Assembly (NCBI GenBank): GCA_016722515.1
Contig: JADKJE010000003.1
Location: forward strand, 1 to 64,000
Reading direction: 5' to 3'
Length of the DNA stretch: 64,000 nt
From: Alphaproteobacteria bacterium
Lineage (GTDB): Bacteria > Pseudomonadota > Alphaproteobacteria > Rickettsiales > JADKJE01
How positions within the stretch are numbered: the stretch's first letter is position 1; each line of letters opens with the position of its first letter. Below, piece by piece: positions 53,803 to 63,997 of the stretch. Under the pieces are notes generated by a model. That model did not search any database. It saw only the letters and a list, made by a program, of their open reading frames with translations, and had not been told where the DNA came from. The translations under genes were made by a program, and so were the position numbers.

Positions 53803-55461
53803 CTAGGCTTCTAGTAATTTAACAGCCGCAGCTTTGGCTTCGCTTGTGATATGTTCACCTGACAACATACGCGATATCTCTTCAACGCGTTCGTGAGAAG
53901 AAAGCGATTTGACCGTGGTTGTTGTGGATTGATCGTGGATATGTTTTTCAACCTTATAATGGCTTTTGGCGTAGCTGCAAACTTGTGGCTGGTGGGTGAC
54001 GACTAAAATTTGTGCATAGGAACTGAGTTGTTTAAGACGTTTGCCAACGCTATCGGCCACGGCACCACCGATACCCGTATCAATTTCATCGAAGATAAGG
54101 GTTGGGGTAGAGGTAGTCTGTGTGAGCGATACTTTCATAGCCAGCATGAGGCGCGACAATTCACCGCCAGAGGCTACTTTAGCCAGGGTAGCAGGAGGTT
54201 GTCCCGGGTTGGTGGCTACTAAAAATTGGACATGGTTGATACCATGAGGGGCAAATGTGGCTTCGCTGCTGTGGGTAATGACATCAATACTAAAACGGCA
54301 ATGCCCTAATTTAAGGGCGGGAAGTTCTTCATTCATTGCTTTTTCGAGTGTGGTGGCCGCATGTTTGCGACGATCGGATAGTGTTTGTGCCAAACGTAAA
54401 TATGTTGCGGTGCATTCGGCTAATGCTTTTTGCAGCTTATCCAGATGAACATGTTGGTGACGGATGATATCAAGCTGTGCGCCAATTTCGTCTTTAAGCT
54501 GGCCGAGTTCATCGCATGGGCGCTGAAACTTACGACTGGCCGCTCGTAAGGCAAAGAGGCGTTTTTCAGAAGCATCCAGCTTTTCAGGATCATAGGCTTG
54601 CTGGTCCAAAACATCTTCAATTTGTGTGTAAGCGGATAAGGTGTGTTCGTACGCCTGTTCTAGCGCGGTATCAATGGAGGCTTTTTGCTCAAAGTCAGGC
54701 AGGCGTGAGAGCAGATGCTGAAGCGAGCCAATCCGTTTGGTGAGTGGTTCATGGGCATCAAATGATTGATGCAAAGCAGCCAGTTGCTCACTTGCTTTAA
54801 ACCATTGCTGTTGCTGCTGGCGGTCGTGAGCGAGTTGTTCTTCTTCACCTGGGAGGGGATTCAGTGTGCTTAATTCTTCATAGGCAAAGGTGAGATAGTC
54901 CGCCTCCTTTTCTGCTTTTGCCTTAGCAAGAGCTAACGCTTCAAGTGCTTGTTTTGTTTGCTGAAGCTGTTCATACGCATGACTTACTTGCAGCAGTAAC
55001 GGTCCATGCTGGCCATACTGGTCTAGTAATTGTCGATGGGTGGTGGCTGAAAATAATCCCTGCTGGTCATGTTGCCCATGAATCTCTACCAGATATTCGC
55101 CTACCGTATGCAGCAATTGAACCGATACGGCTGTATCATTAATGAAGGCACGGCTTTTGCCATCGGCACTGATTTGGCGGCGGATGATCAGCCCATCACT
55201 TATATCAATGCCTTGTTCTTCGATAATGGCAATTGCGGGACTTGTGGCAGGTAGATCAAAAAAAGCTGTGACACTTGCAGATGTCTGCCCATGGCGAATC
55301 GATTGGGCTGAAGCACGTTTGCCCAAAATGAGGCCAAGGGCATCAAGGATGATCGATTTACCTGCACCTGTTTCTCCTGTTAATGCACAAAAGCCAGAAG
55401 TAAAGTCGATGGTTAACCGGTCGATTAAAACAAAATGATGGATGATTAGTTGACTTAGCAT
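53803..55461 (-). CDS. recN: DNA repair protein RecN
   Basis: 552-residue SMC-like ATPase for double-strand break repair. Walker A GETGAGKSIILDALG, long coiled coil from about 160 to 370, signature VASGGELSRLMLAMK and Walker B LIFDEIDTGIGG. ATG 55461 (MLSQLIIHHF) chosen over the GTG two codons upstream. Confidence 0.93.
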   Translation of the reverse strand: MLSQLIIHHFVLIDRLTIDFTSGFCALTGETGAGKSIILDALGLILGKRASAQSIRHGQTSASVTAFFDLPATSPAIAIIEEQGIDISDGLIIRRQISADGKSRAFINDTAVSVQLLHTVGEYLVEIHGQHDQQGLFSATTHRQLLDQYGQHGPLLLQVSHAYEQLQQTKQALEALALAKAKAEKEADYLTFAYEELSTLNPLPGEEEQLAHDRQQQQQWFKASEQLAALHQSFDAHEPLTKRIGSLQHLLSRLPDFEQKASIDTALEQAYEHTLSAYTQIEDVLDQQAYDPEKLDASEKRLFALRAASRKFQRPCDELGQLKDEIGAQLDIIRHQHVHLDKLQKALAECTATYLRLAQTLSDRRKHAATTLEKAMNEELPALKLGHCRFSIDVITHSSEATFAPHGINHVQFLVATNPGQPPATLAKVASGGELSRLMLAMKVSLTQTTSTPTLIFDEIDTGIGGAVADSVGKRLKQLSSYAQILVVTHQPQVCSYAKSHYKVEKHIHDQSTTTTVKSLSSHERVEEISRMLSGEHITSEAKAAAVKLLEA

Positions 55462-55531
55462 AGGCACATGCTAATCGATTTTGCGGGGGATTCAAGAAGT
55501 TCCTTAGCGGCTGCCTCAAGAATGCCAATAG

Positions 55532-56998
55532 CTAGGTAGCGCGTAATTTATTTTTGAGGAAGAATAAGAGCAAAAGTCCGGGAATGGCTCCCGCCGCGGT
55601 GATGGCAAAAAACCAGCTCCAGCCAATAACATCAATGAATGAGCTGTCGGGGAAGAAAAATGAATCGATCAAAAAGATTCCCGTTACCAAAATGGTGCGG
55701 CTAAACGAAGCGATAGAACTTAATAATGCATATTGTGTTGCCGAATAACGTTTGAGGCACAAGGCGCTCACATAACTAACGAAAGCTGCTGTTGCCATAC
55801 TGCCGGTAAAATTTTCAACGCCGATGGTGACGAACAATAATGCCAGACTATGACCAGCATATGCTTGCAGGCAAAAGAGCAAATTAGACAACATCTGTAA
55901 TATGCCCGATACCCATAATGCCCTCATGGTTCCCCAGGTTTCAGTAAGAATTCCACCCAAAACGGCTCCGGCGATGGTGGCGGCAAATCCAAAGGTTTTA
56001 ACAACCATTGCCACTTCTGCTTTGGAAAAACCCATTTTAACCAGAAACGGGCTGGTCATAATACCAGCAAATGCGTCGCCAAATTTAAAGAACAGGATAA
56101 AAATAAGGGCTAACCACCAATAAGGTTGTTTAGCAAAAGAGACAAACGGAGCAACGGTTGATTCACGCATTGATTTGCCGGTGAGTACTGTAATCATCAG
56201 GCTGATAATCAGGAAAAAAGAAATACCGGTAAAGATGGCACGTGCCAGGCGCAAGCTATAATGGGGATTGATGATGGCGCCCATGTCATAGAGTTCATGG
56301 ATTGCCAATACCAGTACCATCGACACAACGCCTAAACCAAGCCTTACGGGCATAGTTATTTTGTTCACTGTTGAAATACGTTCAGGAACGGAAGGTTCTT
56401 TTGAAAAGAGAATGGCAACCATACCCACTACCATTAGCAAGGCAGCCATCAGGTAAGCCGTTGACCAGTGATAATATTGTGCTACCAGTAAACCGCCGGC
56501 GCTAGCTACTAGCATAGCTACTCGATAACCAAATACGGCAATGGCTGCAGCGTGTCCTTGCAGTTCTTTGGGCAGGCTTTCGATACGGAAGGCATCGATA
56601 GCAATATCTTGCGTAGCTGAAGCGGTGGCAACCAGAAATGCCAGCACCGCAACCATGCCTAAATTTTCTTTAGGGGAGGTAAGCGCTAGCCCGGCAATGG
56701 CTCCCATCAGTAAAATCTGTGCGAAGAGGATCCAGCCTCTGCGCTTGCCAAGTAACGTGGTAAAAGGAGGGATCGGTAAATGGTCAACCGCATGCGACCA
56801 TAAAAATTTTAAGGTATAAGGAACACCGACAATGGCAAATAACCCAACTTGCGACATTGAGATTTTTTCTTCGGTTAGCCAGAAGGTAAGATTAGATAAG
56901 GTCAATGGTAAGGGAAGGCCACTGGCAAACCCCAAGAAAAACAGGCGTAGAAGCCCTGGATGATTATAATCTTTTAATGCTTGCAAAAATCGAGTCAT
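55532..56998 (-). CDS. ampG: muropeptide/MFS permease AmpG
   Basis: 488-residue, about twelve-helix MFS protein. LFFLGFASGLPLPLTLSNLT and TQDIAIDAFRIE are AmpG signatures. It imports anhydro-muropeptides for cell-wall recycling. Divergent from the gamma-glutamyltransferase gene. Confidence 0.88.
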   Translation of the reverse strand: MTRFLQALKDYNHPGLLRLFFLGFASGLPLPLTLSNLTFWLTEEKISMSQVGLFAIVGVPYTLKFLWSHAVDHLPIPPFTTLLGKRRGWILFAQILLMGAIAGLALTSPKENLGMVAVLAFLVATASATQDIAIDAFRIESLPKELQGHAAAIAVFGYRVAMLVASAGGLLVAQYYHWSTAYLMAALLMVVGMVAILFSKEPSVPERISTVNKITMPVRLGLGVVSMVLVLAIHELYDMGAIINPHYSLRLARAIFTGISFFLIISLMITVLTGKSMRESTVAPFVSFAKQPYWWLALIFILFFKFGDAFAGIMTSPFLVKMGFSKAEVAMVVKTFGFAATIAGAVLGGILTETWGTMRALWVSGILQMLSNLLFCLQAYAGHSLALLFVTIGVENFTGSMATAAFVSYVSALCLKRYSATQYALLSSIASFSRTILVTGIFLIDSFFFPDSSFIDVIGWSWFFAITAAGAIPGLLLLFFLKNKLRAT

Positions 56999-57092
56999 GA
57001 AGGATATTCTAAAAGGCTGTTGTGGGTGTGTAAAGCATTCTTTTAGGGTGCGGCCTTATTGTTTAATAATCTGTGTTAGTCGAGGTGATAGG

Positions 57093-58865
57093 ATGCGTAA
57101 ATGGTTGAAGATGCCGATAACCTGTTTGGTATCGTGTGGAATATCTGCGACATCAATGTTATTTCCTGTGGCGGAATCATATGCTGTTGACGAAATCGTG
57201 CCAGAGGGAGCCAGTGCCATTACAGAGAGGCATATCGTTAAAGCCAGTAAAATGATGGTGGTGAGTGGTAACCAGCAAGCGTCAGAAGCGGGAATGGAGA
57301 TTTTGAAAAAAGGTGGCTCCGCAGTTGATGCCGCTATTGCGGTGCAAATGGTTTTAAATATTGTTGAACCCCAGGCTTCAGGAATTGGAGGCGGTGGTTT
57401 TTTAGTGTTTTATAATGCACGCACACAAAAAATTGAAACCTATGATGGCCGTGAAACGGCGCCACTTCGTGCATCGCCGACGATGTTCTTAAATGACGAC
57501 CAAAAGCCAAAAGACTTTGAAGATGTATTGGTAGGAGGCATGTCGGTTGCGGTTCCTGGTGTGTTGCGGATGCTCGAATTGGCACATAAAGAACATGGTA
57601 AAGTGAAATGGGCAACGCTATTTGAGTCGGCCATCAAACTGGCAAGAGACGGATTTAATGTGAGTGACCGGCTTTATGAAGTCGCTAGCAAAGAAGGGCA
57701 TTTAGGAGACATACGCACAACAGCCCATTATTTTTTAGATAAGCATGAGACACCTAAAAAACCAGGAACACTTATCAAAAACCCAGAGTTGGCCGATACA
57801 TTTACGCTGATTGCCGAGAAAGGAGCCAGTGCTTTTTATACTGGGGATTTGGCAAATGATATCGTCAAAGCAATCCACGAGTCACCGGTGAATCCTGGTG
57901 TTATGTCGTTAAAAGATCTGGCCTCGTACAAAGCGGTTAAACGTGCGCCTGTATGCATGCAATACCATGTTTATTCGGTGTGCGGGATGGGGGCACCAAG
58001 CTCTGGGCCAACCGCTGTGTTGCAGGCGCTTGGCATTTTAAGCCAATTCGACTTGGCTAGTTTGTCGCCACAATCAGTCAAAGCAGTGCATGTGATTACT
58101 GAGGCTACCCGTCTGGCTTTTGCGGATCGTAACCTTTATTTAGCGGATGGCGATAAGGTTCATATTCCTGCTGCGGCTGATTTGCTGAATGCCGATTATT
58201 TAAAACAACGTTCCCATTTGATTGACGAAAAGCGCCGTATGAACAAAGCGCCTGCCGGTGATATTTGCCCACGCTGTGAAGAATCGGCGAACCTTGATTT
58301 TCCTTCGACTACCCATTTTAGCATTGTGGATCAATTTGGAAACGTTGTCTCGATGACATCCAGCATTGAACATGCATTTGGTTCCAGTTTGATGGTGCGT
58401 GGATTTTTGCTGAATAACCAAATGACGGATTTTGCATTTGAGCCACAAAAAGGCTGGCATAAAGTGGCTAACCGGGTTGAGCCGGGTAAACGCCCACGCA
58501 GTTCAATGTCGCCCATGATTGTGCTTCGAACAACCAAGGATCATCGCAAAGAATTTTATATGGCCATTGGTTCACCTGGGGGGGCGATGATTATCCCGTT
58601 TGTGTTGCAAACCATCATTGCGGTCTTAGATTGGAACCTGGATATCCAGGAAGCAATTTCCATGCCGCATTTTTTAACGATAGGGGATAATGTACAGTTG
58701 GAAAAAGGTACGAATATCACCAGCCTGTCGCGACAACTTCAGTCCCTTGGTCATCCCGTGGAAATTACCGAATTAACCAGTGGACTTCATGGTATTGTTC
58801 GGGATAAGGGGATTTATTATGGTGGTGCAGACCCTCGCCGGGAAGGGTTAGCCGTTGGCGAGTAA
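57093..58865 (+). CDS. ggt: gamma-glutamyltransferase (glutathione hydrolase)
   Basis: 590-residue periplasmic Ntn-hydrolase precursor with a signal peptide (first about 30 residues, ending near ESYA). The autoprocessing Thr begins TTHFSIVDQFGNVVSMTSSI; MVVSGNQQASEAGMEILKKGGSAVDAA and GSPGGAMIIPFV are typical. It breaks glutathione for amino acid and sulfur recovery. ATG 57093 follows GAGGTGATAGG; frames from 56997 lack a signal. Confidence 0.92.
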   Translation: MRKWLKMPITCLVSCGISATSMLFPVAESYAVDEIVPEGASAITERHIVKASKMMVVSGNQQASEAGMEILKKGGSAVDAAIAVQMVLNIVEPQASGIGGGGFLVFYNARTQKIETYDGRETAPLRASPTMFLNDDQKPKDFEDVLVGGMSVAVPGVLRMLELAHKEHGKVKWATLFESAIKLARDGFNVSDRLYEVASKEGHLGDIRTTAHYFLDKHETPKKPGTLIKNPELADTFTLIAEKGASAFYTGDLANDIVKAIHESPVNPGVMSLKDLASYKAVKRAPVCMQYHVYSVCGMGAPSSGPTAVLQALGILSQFDLASLSPQSVKAVHVITEATRLAFADRNLYLADGDKVHIPAAADLLNADYLKQRSHLIDEKRRMNKAPAGDICPRCEESANLDFPSTTHFSIVDQFGNVVSMTSSIEHAFGSSLMVRGFLLNNQMTDFAFEPQKGWHKVANRVEPGKRPRSSMSPMIVLRTTKDHRKEFYMAIGSPGGAMIIPFVLQTIIAVLDWNLDIQEAISMPHFLTIGDNVQLEKGTNITSLSRQLQSLGHPVEITELTSGLHGIVRDKGIYYGGADPRREGLAVGE

Positions 58866-58893
58866 GGATGCTTCTTCTTAGAGTATCCTTTTC
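58864..58893 (+). terminator. putative terminator after ggt
   Basis: AAGGAT and ATCCTT arms with a partly paired loop, then TTTT. Confidence 0.5.
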
Positions 58894-58899
58894 CGGGAA

Positions 58900-59073
58900 G
58901 GATTAGTTGGATTTTCCGGTGGATTAAGCGCCGAAAATTATATCTGCATTACCAAAGCCACGCGTCCAACTGCAACGCGTGACCTTGCAGATGTGGTTGC
59001 CAAGAAAGCCCTCCTGAAGGTTGGGGAGTTAAGGTATGCACGTTATTACCTTACTATAGGCGGTTCCAACTAA
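58900..59073 (+). pseudogene. C-terminal remnant of a Fic-family gene
   Basis: 58 open codons without a start. They encode GFSGGLSAENYICITKATRP, then TATRDLADVVAKKALLKVGEL and an end like RYARYYL, the C-terminal winged-helix end of Fic proteins with this layout (family version: SAE-Y--IT-A-RATATRDL--LV--G-L---GE). The Fic core (HPFxxGNGR) is absent in the gap. It is a decayed gene end left between ggt and tspO. Confidence 0.7.
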
Positions 59074-59326
59074 GGAAATAAGCCGATCACCAGTGCAATT
59101 ACCTAGAAATATTGGTTCGTAATCGTGAGCGATTTAATCCCTTCCCACCATCAACAAAAGTTGCTACTCTGACTTAGGGTTTTAAAAGCCCTAATCAGAC
59201 GGTTGTCATGTCGTCATCATGCCATTCTTATGGACGGGATGCTTATCTACTGTCCAGGAGAAAACACTAAAGGGATAGCCGATAGCGCATACCGCACTCA
59301 AAACTCAGAAGAGGTACCAAGACCAA

Positions 59327-59800
59327 ATGAATCATAAACTTAAACCATTGATAGGATTTATAGCGTTGATCATCGTTGTGCAAACCATAGGAAGCTTCGC
59401 AACGTTCAGTTCAGTGCAAAGCTGGTACCCAACCTTGAATAAGGTTGCCTGGAACCCACCTGCATGGGTTTTTGGTCCGGTATGGACAGCACTATACATC
59501 ATGATAGCAGTCAGTGGCTGGCGGGTTTGGGTTGTATTGGGACCACGCCCATATCACCATTGGGCAATGCACTGGTATTTTTTTCAGTTAGTTATAAATT
59601 TAATGTGGTCGGTACTTTTCTTTGGCCTCAGAAATCCACTGGCAGGATTGCTGGATATCGTGGTGTTACTGGGAGCTATTATGATGACCATTATATCCTT
59701 CTGGCGGTTGGATAAGCAGGCCGGACTCTTGCTGATTCCCTACGTATTGTGGGTACTTTATGCATCAACGCTTAATGCTGGAATTGTGTATTTGAATTAA
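59327..59800 (+). CDS. tspO: TspO/MBR family tryptophan-rich sensory protein
   Basis: 157-residue five-helix membrane protein. WYPTLNKVAWNPPAWVFGPVW and the Trp-rich ALYIMIAVSGWRVW and NLMWSVLFFGL are diagnostic. It binds porphyrins and links oxygen state to pigment or haem metabolism in some alphaproteobacteria. The 250 bases upstream hold no gene beyond the Fic remnant. Confidence 0.93.
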   Translation: MNHKLKPLIGFIALIIVVQTIGSFATFSSVQSWYPTLNKVAWNPPAWVFGPVWTALYIMIAVSGWRVWVVLGPRPYHHWAMHWYFFQLVINLMWSVLFFGLRNPLAGLLDIVVLLGAIMMTIISFWRLDKQAGLLLIPYVLWVLYASTLNAGIVYLN

Positions 59801-59957
59801 CAAGACGGGGGTATGGCTATTTTTTTTAATTTCTTTGGGTTTTGGGTATTATTCAAGTAAATATCAATATTACCCTTGTAATATTAGCAATATATTATTG
59901 ACTTTGATCTAATAATAGTCTATAATGGAATATCTAAATGTTATCAGGAGGTTTGAT

Positions 59958-60176
59958 ATGGCTAATTGGGTTGGAAAAGTTTTAAAAGACGCTGCAACGG
60001 ATCCAGTTAAAACGTATGCGGCCGACGTACAAAAATCACCCATTCTTAACAGAATGGATATGAGTCCTAATAAAGGTAATATAAGCGAACGCGTTGAAAG
60101 AGGCACTATCGAAAATGGTAAATTTCAGGAAGAAATTTTAGCCAGTCGTACCGCTCAAACGCAACGCGGTCGTTAA
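59958..60176 (+). CDS. small hydrophilic protein of unknown function
   Basis: 72 residues starting MANWVGKVLKDAATDP behind a strong AGGAGG. Charged, no membrane segment, no known family. Its stop overlaps the stop of the convergent kinase gene by 4 bases. The coding call rests on the ribosome site and codon pattern. Confidence 0.55.
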   Translation: MANWVGKVLKDAATDPVKTYAADVQKSPILNRMDMSPNKGNISERVERGTIENGKFQEEILASRTAQTQRGR

Positions 60177-61162
60177 GCTAAAATCAATTTTTTACCTAAA
60201 CGTGCGCCCAGTTGCTGGATAATGTTTCCAGCAGCTATATGGCCAAATGTTCCACATTCAGTTAATGGTTTGCCCTGCGTATACCCGTATAAAAATCCGG
60301 CGGCGAATAAATCGCCAGCGCCAGTGGTATCTTCCACGTGCTCAATTTTTTGTGAAGGCACGCTTATAGGCGCTTGCCCCTTTTGGCATATTAAGGCACC
60401 TTGGGCTCCACGTGTTATCACCGATAAGGGGCATAAATCCTCTAAGCGATGCTTGGTATCTTCAAGTGATTGGCTTTCAAACAAGGCCAGTATCTCCTGC
60501 TCATTACAGAATAAAATATCAATCGTCTCCGTACATAAAGCTAAAAATTCCTCGCGGTGACGATGGACACAAAACGGATCCGACAGTGAAAAGGCTACGT
60601 GAGTGCCTGATTTTTTGGCATGGGCACAGGCTTGTTTGATGGTAGCTTTGGTGGTTTCCAAATCCCATAAATAACCCTCAATATAGAGAATCTTCGATTG
60701 TTCAATCGTCTGCATGTCGATATCGCTTTGCCTTAAATGGGAAGCGATACCCAGATAAGTTTGCATGGTGCGCTCGGCATCCGGTGTGACCAGCACATAA
60801 GATTTAGCCGTGCTTAATCCCGATGAAGCCGGAAGGTTGGGGAAATAAATACCCTGGCTGGCCAGGTCATGGCGGAATACTTCGCCCCATTGATCATCTT
60901 TAACCTTGCCAATAAAGGCACCTTTGCCACCAGCTGCGGCAAGTCCGGCAATGGTATTGGCAGCAGATCCGCCGGATATTTCCACGCAACTTGGTAGAGC
61001 TTCATAGAGGCGATTGGCAGCATCTTCGTCAATCAGGGTCATGGTTCCTTTGCTTAAGGATTGCTGTGCAATAAAAGGCTCATCGACATAAGCCAGAATA
61101 TCCACAATGGCATGGCCAATGCCGGTGACATCGATGGTTTTGGTAGGGATGTGAATAGTCAT
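60173..61162 (-). CDS. PfkB-family sugar/nucleoside kinase (adenosine kinase-like)
   Basis: 329-residue ribokinase-fold kinase: EISGGSAANTIAGLAAAGGKG near residue 63, catalytic EDTTGAGDLFAAGFLYGY near 285. The N-terminus (VTGIGHAIVDILAYVD) is like alphaproteobacterial adenosine kinases. It is followed in the same direction by kdsB upstream with a 25-base gap. Confidence 0.87.
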   Translation of the reverse strand: MTIHIPTKTIDVTGIGHAIVDILAYVDEPFIAQQSLSKGTMTLIDEDAANRLYEALPSCVEISGGSAANTIAGLAAAGGKGAFIGKVKDDQWGEVFRHDLASQGIYFPNLPASSGLSTAKSYVLVTPDAERTMQTYLGIASHLRQSDIDMQTIEQSKILYIEGYLWDLETTKATIKQACAHAKKSGTHVAFSLSDPFCVHRHREEFLALCTETIDILFCNEQEILALFESQSLEDTKHRLEDLCPLSVITRGAQGALICQKGQAPISVPSQKIEHVEDTTGAGDLFAAGFLYGYTQGKPLTECGTFGHIAAGNIIQQLGARLGKKLILA

Positions 61163-61187
61163 AAAGAGCCTTTTGTCAGGTTAAGAT

Positions 61188-61928
61188 TTAAGAGAGTAAT
61201 AATTCCGCTTTTTCAAGATCGGCTCGAGTATCTACGCCTAGTGGCACGCCATCAATGATTCCGACTTGAATGCTCATGCCGTTTTCAAGGGCACGTAATT
61301 GTTCTAGCCGTTCGCGTTGTTCTAACGGGCTTGGTGCCAGGGAAACAAAACGCTCCAGGCTTGCGCGACGGTAACCGTAAATACCGATATGATGATACAG
61401 CAAGCCATCGCCCCAAGGGGCTGAAGCACGTGTAAAATAAAGCGCCTTGCCGTTGTTGGCATCCGCTGTATTAAAACGGATAACGGCTTTGACGATATTG
61501 GGATTTTGTCGATCCTCTGCTTCATGCTGGGGTATGGCAACAGCCAGTGTAGAAATATCGCATTCAGGATGTTCGTTTAACATACGCAGCGTAAAGCGAA
61601 TGTGATCGGGATTAATGGTGGGCAAATCCCCCTGGAGGTTAATGACAGTTTCAACCTTCGTATAAGCCGGATAGGATTGTAAGGCTTCATAAATCCGATC
61701 TGTTCCTGAAGGATGGTTAGGATTCGTTAATAAGGCGGTAGCACCAGTATGCTGTACTGCATCGGCAATATCACGTTCGGCACAGGCCACAAGCACAGGC
61801 CCAATATCGGCCTCGAGTGCCCGTTCAACTACATGGACGATCATGGGCTTTCCGGCTATTAGCAACACAGGCTTATTCGGCAGGCGCGTCGAAGCTAAAC
61901 GGGCTGGGATGATGATAACGGTCGACAT
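61188..61928 (-). CDS. kdsB: 3-deoxy-manno-octulosonate cytidylyltransferase
   Basis: 246-residue CMP-Kdo synthetase for lipopolysaccharide. Motifs: IIIPARLASTRLPNKPVLLI, NPNHPSGTDRIYEAL, NLQGDLPTINP and YHHIGIYGYRR. ATG 61928 (MSTVIIIPA) with AAGGACG upstream; the frame to 61958 is longer than the family. Marks a Gram-negative envelope. Confidence 0.94.
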   Translation of the reverse strand: MSTVIIIPARLASTRLPNKPVLLIAGKPMIVHVVERALEADIGPVLVACAERDIADAVQHTGATALLTNPNHPSGTDRIYEALQSYPAYTKVETVINLQGDLPTINPDHIRFTLRMLNEHPECDISTLAVAIPQHEAEDRQNPNIVKAVIRFNTADANNGKALYFTRASAPWGDGLLYHHIGIYGYRRASLERFVSLAPSPLEQRERLEQLRALENGMSIQVGIIDGVPLGVDTRADLEKAELLLS

Positions 61929-62105
61929 CAAAACGTCCTTACAGGTGAAGAGAAACAACCCTTGCTTTACCAGCTTGGGTGTCTGAGATGTTACTTTAAA
62001 ATCAGGTTATTGTCATCTGTGGTAATTTAAAGTGAAGCCAAATTATTGAAATTAATATGTAAAAGAGCCTTATGATGATTTCCCACCCCTCCTCCGGGAG
62101 GAGGC

Positions 62106-62594
62106 CTAAGCAGTAGGCTGTTTTTCCGTTACTTCTTGTCCCCATTCTTCGATCAGGCGTTCCTGAGAGTTATGAAGCCGCTTACCCCGGCTGTCGGAGC
62201 GAGAGATATAAATTAGCATGGTAATTTGGGGGATTGACCATACCAGCAGCCATCCACACGAAGCAGCAGTATAACTGATAAGCCAGTTCAACGGATCCAG
62301 CAGTACGATTTTTCCATAAGCTGAAGGATCATGGCTATTGAATATCTCAAAAATCGAGGGCATGAAGCCAGTAAAATTCATGGTGCAAATACATTTGGAG
62401 GCATATTTATTAAAGGTTTTGTCAACCGAATAAGCCACAATACCTGGCATGAGTGCCAGCAGCATAAACAAAAAACCATAACTGCTCACAGCAATCAGGC
62501 TGAGGCCTACAGTAGTCAAGGTTGTGATGGCAAGCAAACCAAATTTATCATTGGTTCTCTTTGATAATGTGGTGGCTGTTTTTTTGTCTGCCAT
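62106..62594 (-). CDS. membrane protein of unknown function
   Basis: 162 residues with three to four hydrophobic segments (about 20-58 and 92-125) and an acidic tail (ERLIEEWGQEV). The pattern of a polytopic start, a short Cys-containing middle (KCICTMNF) and a basic-acidic tail seems conserved in alphaproteobacteria, but I cannot name it. It follows the next gene by 23 bases in the same direction. Confidence 0.65.
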   Translation of the reverse strand: MADKKTATTLSKRTNDKFGLLAITTLTTVGLSLIAVSSYGFLFMLLALMPGIVAYSVDKTFNKYASKCICTMNFTGFMPSIFEIFNSHDPSAYGKIVLLDPLNWLISYTAASCGWLLVWSIPQITMLIYISRSDSRGKRLHNSQERLIEEWGQEVTEKQPTA

Positions 62595-62617
62595 GTCTGT
62601 TCCTTTGAACCGATTGC

Positions 62618-63997
62618 CTAATGAATGGATTTAGAAAATAACAACAGCAGCACAATCAACGATAATAAATACGAGGTCATGAGCGCCAAGTGCAAACCAT
62701 ATTGATGGCCGGCGGCTTTCACGATTTTTTGGTTATTAATTTTGCGCTCTTCTGTATTTAGCACGTGATAAAACTGCGAAGCCTTCTTAAACCCAAGCGT
62801 ATCGCGGCGATGGGTGCCTACATCGGCCATTACTTTAAACAAGGCTGCCAAACTGCCGCTACCGGCAACCGCGCGGGCACGGGCTTCTAGATCTTTCTTA
62901 AGCGACTTACTGTGAAGTTTGGTGACAATTTTCATGAGCTGCTGAATCATGTGATTGGTAAGCCCACATAATTTGCGGATATCCGTTTTTCGTTGTGCAA
63001 TAGCCAACAAATAGAGGATGTGCAGTGTTTCATCGTTTGCCAATACCGGATAGCCCATGATCTTTTTAAGCTCAATCGGTGAGGGCAGTTCAAGACGGTG
63101 GGCAATAAAAGCCGCTACATGGCGATCGATAAGTGGTTGAGAAGGATTGCTTTCTCCTAATTTATCTAAGGTTAGAAGCGCTTCTTCAAGTGTTAGAACA
63201 TATTCCAATTTTAGGGAACGTCCCTGACAGGGCAAGGTTGGGTTCATGTTATAATAGCAACGTTCTAAACCAAAGCCGATGCCTTTCATGATAAGCATTT
63301 CTCGGGAACGTTGGATACCTAATGCGGCGCTTTGATAGTTAGGAAGTTTAATATCACGGCTGGCTTGCCACATATCCAGTACCGTGCCTCTGAGTAAGTC
63401 GGTAATGATGTGTGTGTGTTCACGTTTGCCGTTTGAATAACTACAGGCAAGGACAGCACCCATGCCGTTGACGTGACAGGAAAGAAAAGGAAAACGGATG
63501 GGAATCTGCGTGTCCACCAGGGAGATACAGCGCGAAATAATAGCATCCAGATAATCAAAGTGATGCGATTTATTTTTATCGCGATCATCCATTTTTAGGA
63601 TCATTTCAATCGATGTCGCAATCTGTTCGGAGTCGACACTGGTTTTTAGCCATTTTATCAGGGTATCTTGGGTAATAAACTCACGGCTTTGTTCCCAATG
63701 ATTATAGAGCGCATTGGCGATGGAGCGGCGGTTGAAATACTGCCGATCGTTGAAAACAATAGCGCGGCTTGCTTCCATATAGGAAGAAGAAGGGAGTAGG
63801 TTATAGCGTTTTCCTTTAGACCATGGTTCAAGTTGCTGGCTGTTCCACCGCGCGTCTTTTCGGTCGTTGAGTAGGCCGTTTAGGCAGTCCTGCAGTTTGT
63901 TTGAAACGTTGATTGAACCAATGAGTGAATTAAATGTCCCGGTAATGAGGCGCGTTTCTATGAGTTCTTGATCGCTTTTTTCATGAATAACGGACAT
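62618..63997 (-). CDS. tail-anchored protein of unknown function
   Basis: 459 residues from ATG 63997, three bases from the window edge, so a further upstream start cannot be excluded. Hydrophilic and helical, ending in one membrane segment (LMTSYLLSLIVLLLLFS), which suggests a C-terminal anchor. No enzyme motif recognised. Likely an operon with the three-helix protein downstream. Confidence 0.6.
   Translation of the reverse strand: MSVIHEKSDQELIETRLITGTFNSLIGSINVSNKLQDCLNGLLNDRKDARWNSQQLEPWSKGKRYNLLPSSSYMEASRAIVFNDRQYFNRRSIANALYNHWEQSREFITQDTLIKWLKTSVDSEQIATSIEMILKMDDRDKNKSHHFDYLDAIISRCISLVDTQIPIRFPFLSCHVNGMGAVLACSYSNGKREHTHIITDLLRGTVLDMWQASRDIKLPNYQSAALGIQRSREMLIMKGIGFGLERCYYNMNPTLPCQGRSLKLEYVLTLEEALLTLDKLGESNPSQPLIDRHVAAFIAHRLELPSPIELKKIMGYPVLANDETLHILYLLAIAQRKTDIRKLCGLTNHMIQQLMKIVTKLHSKSLKKDLEARARAVAGSGSLAALFKVMADVGTHRRDTLGFKKASQFYHVLNTEERKINNQKIVKAAGHQYGLHLALMTSYLLSLIVLLLLFSKSIH

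Noticed and set aside
59093..59326. Gene before tspO
   Set aside because: Only short broken frames and an imperfect TTAGGG/CCCTAA hairpin are seen.
62106..63997. Dot/Icm-type secretion genes
   Set aside because: Considered because of membrane layout, but no motif supports it.
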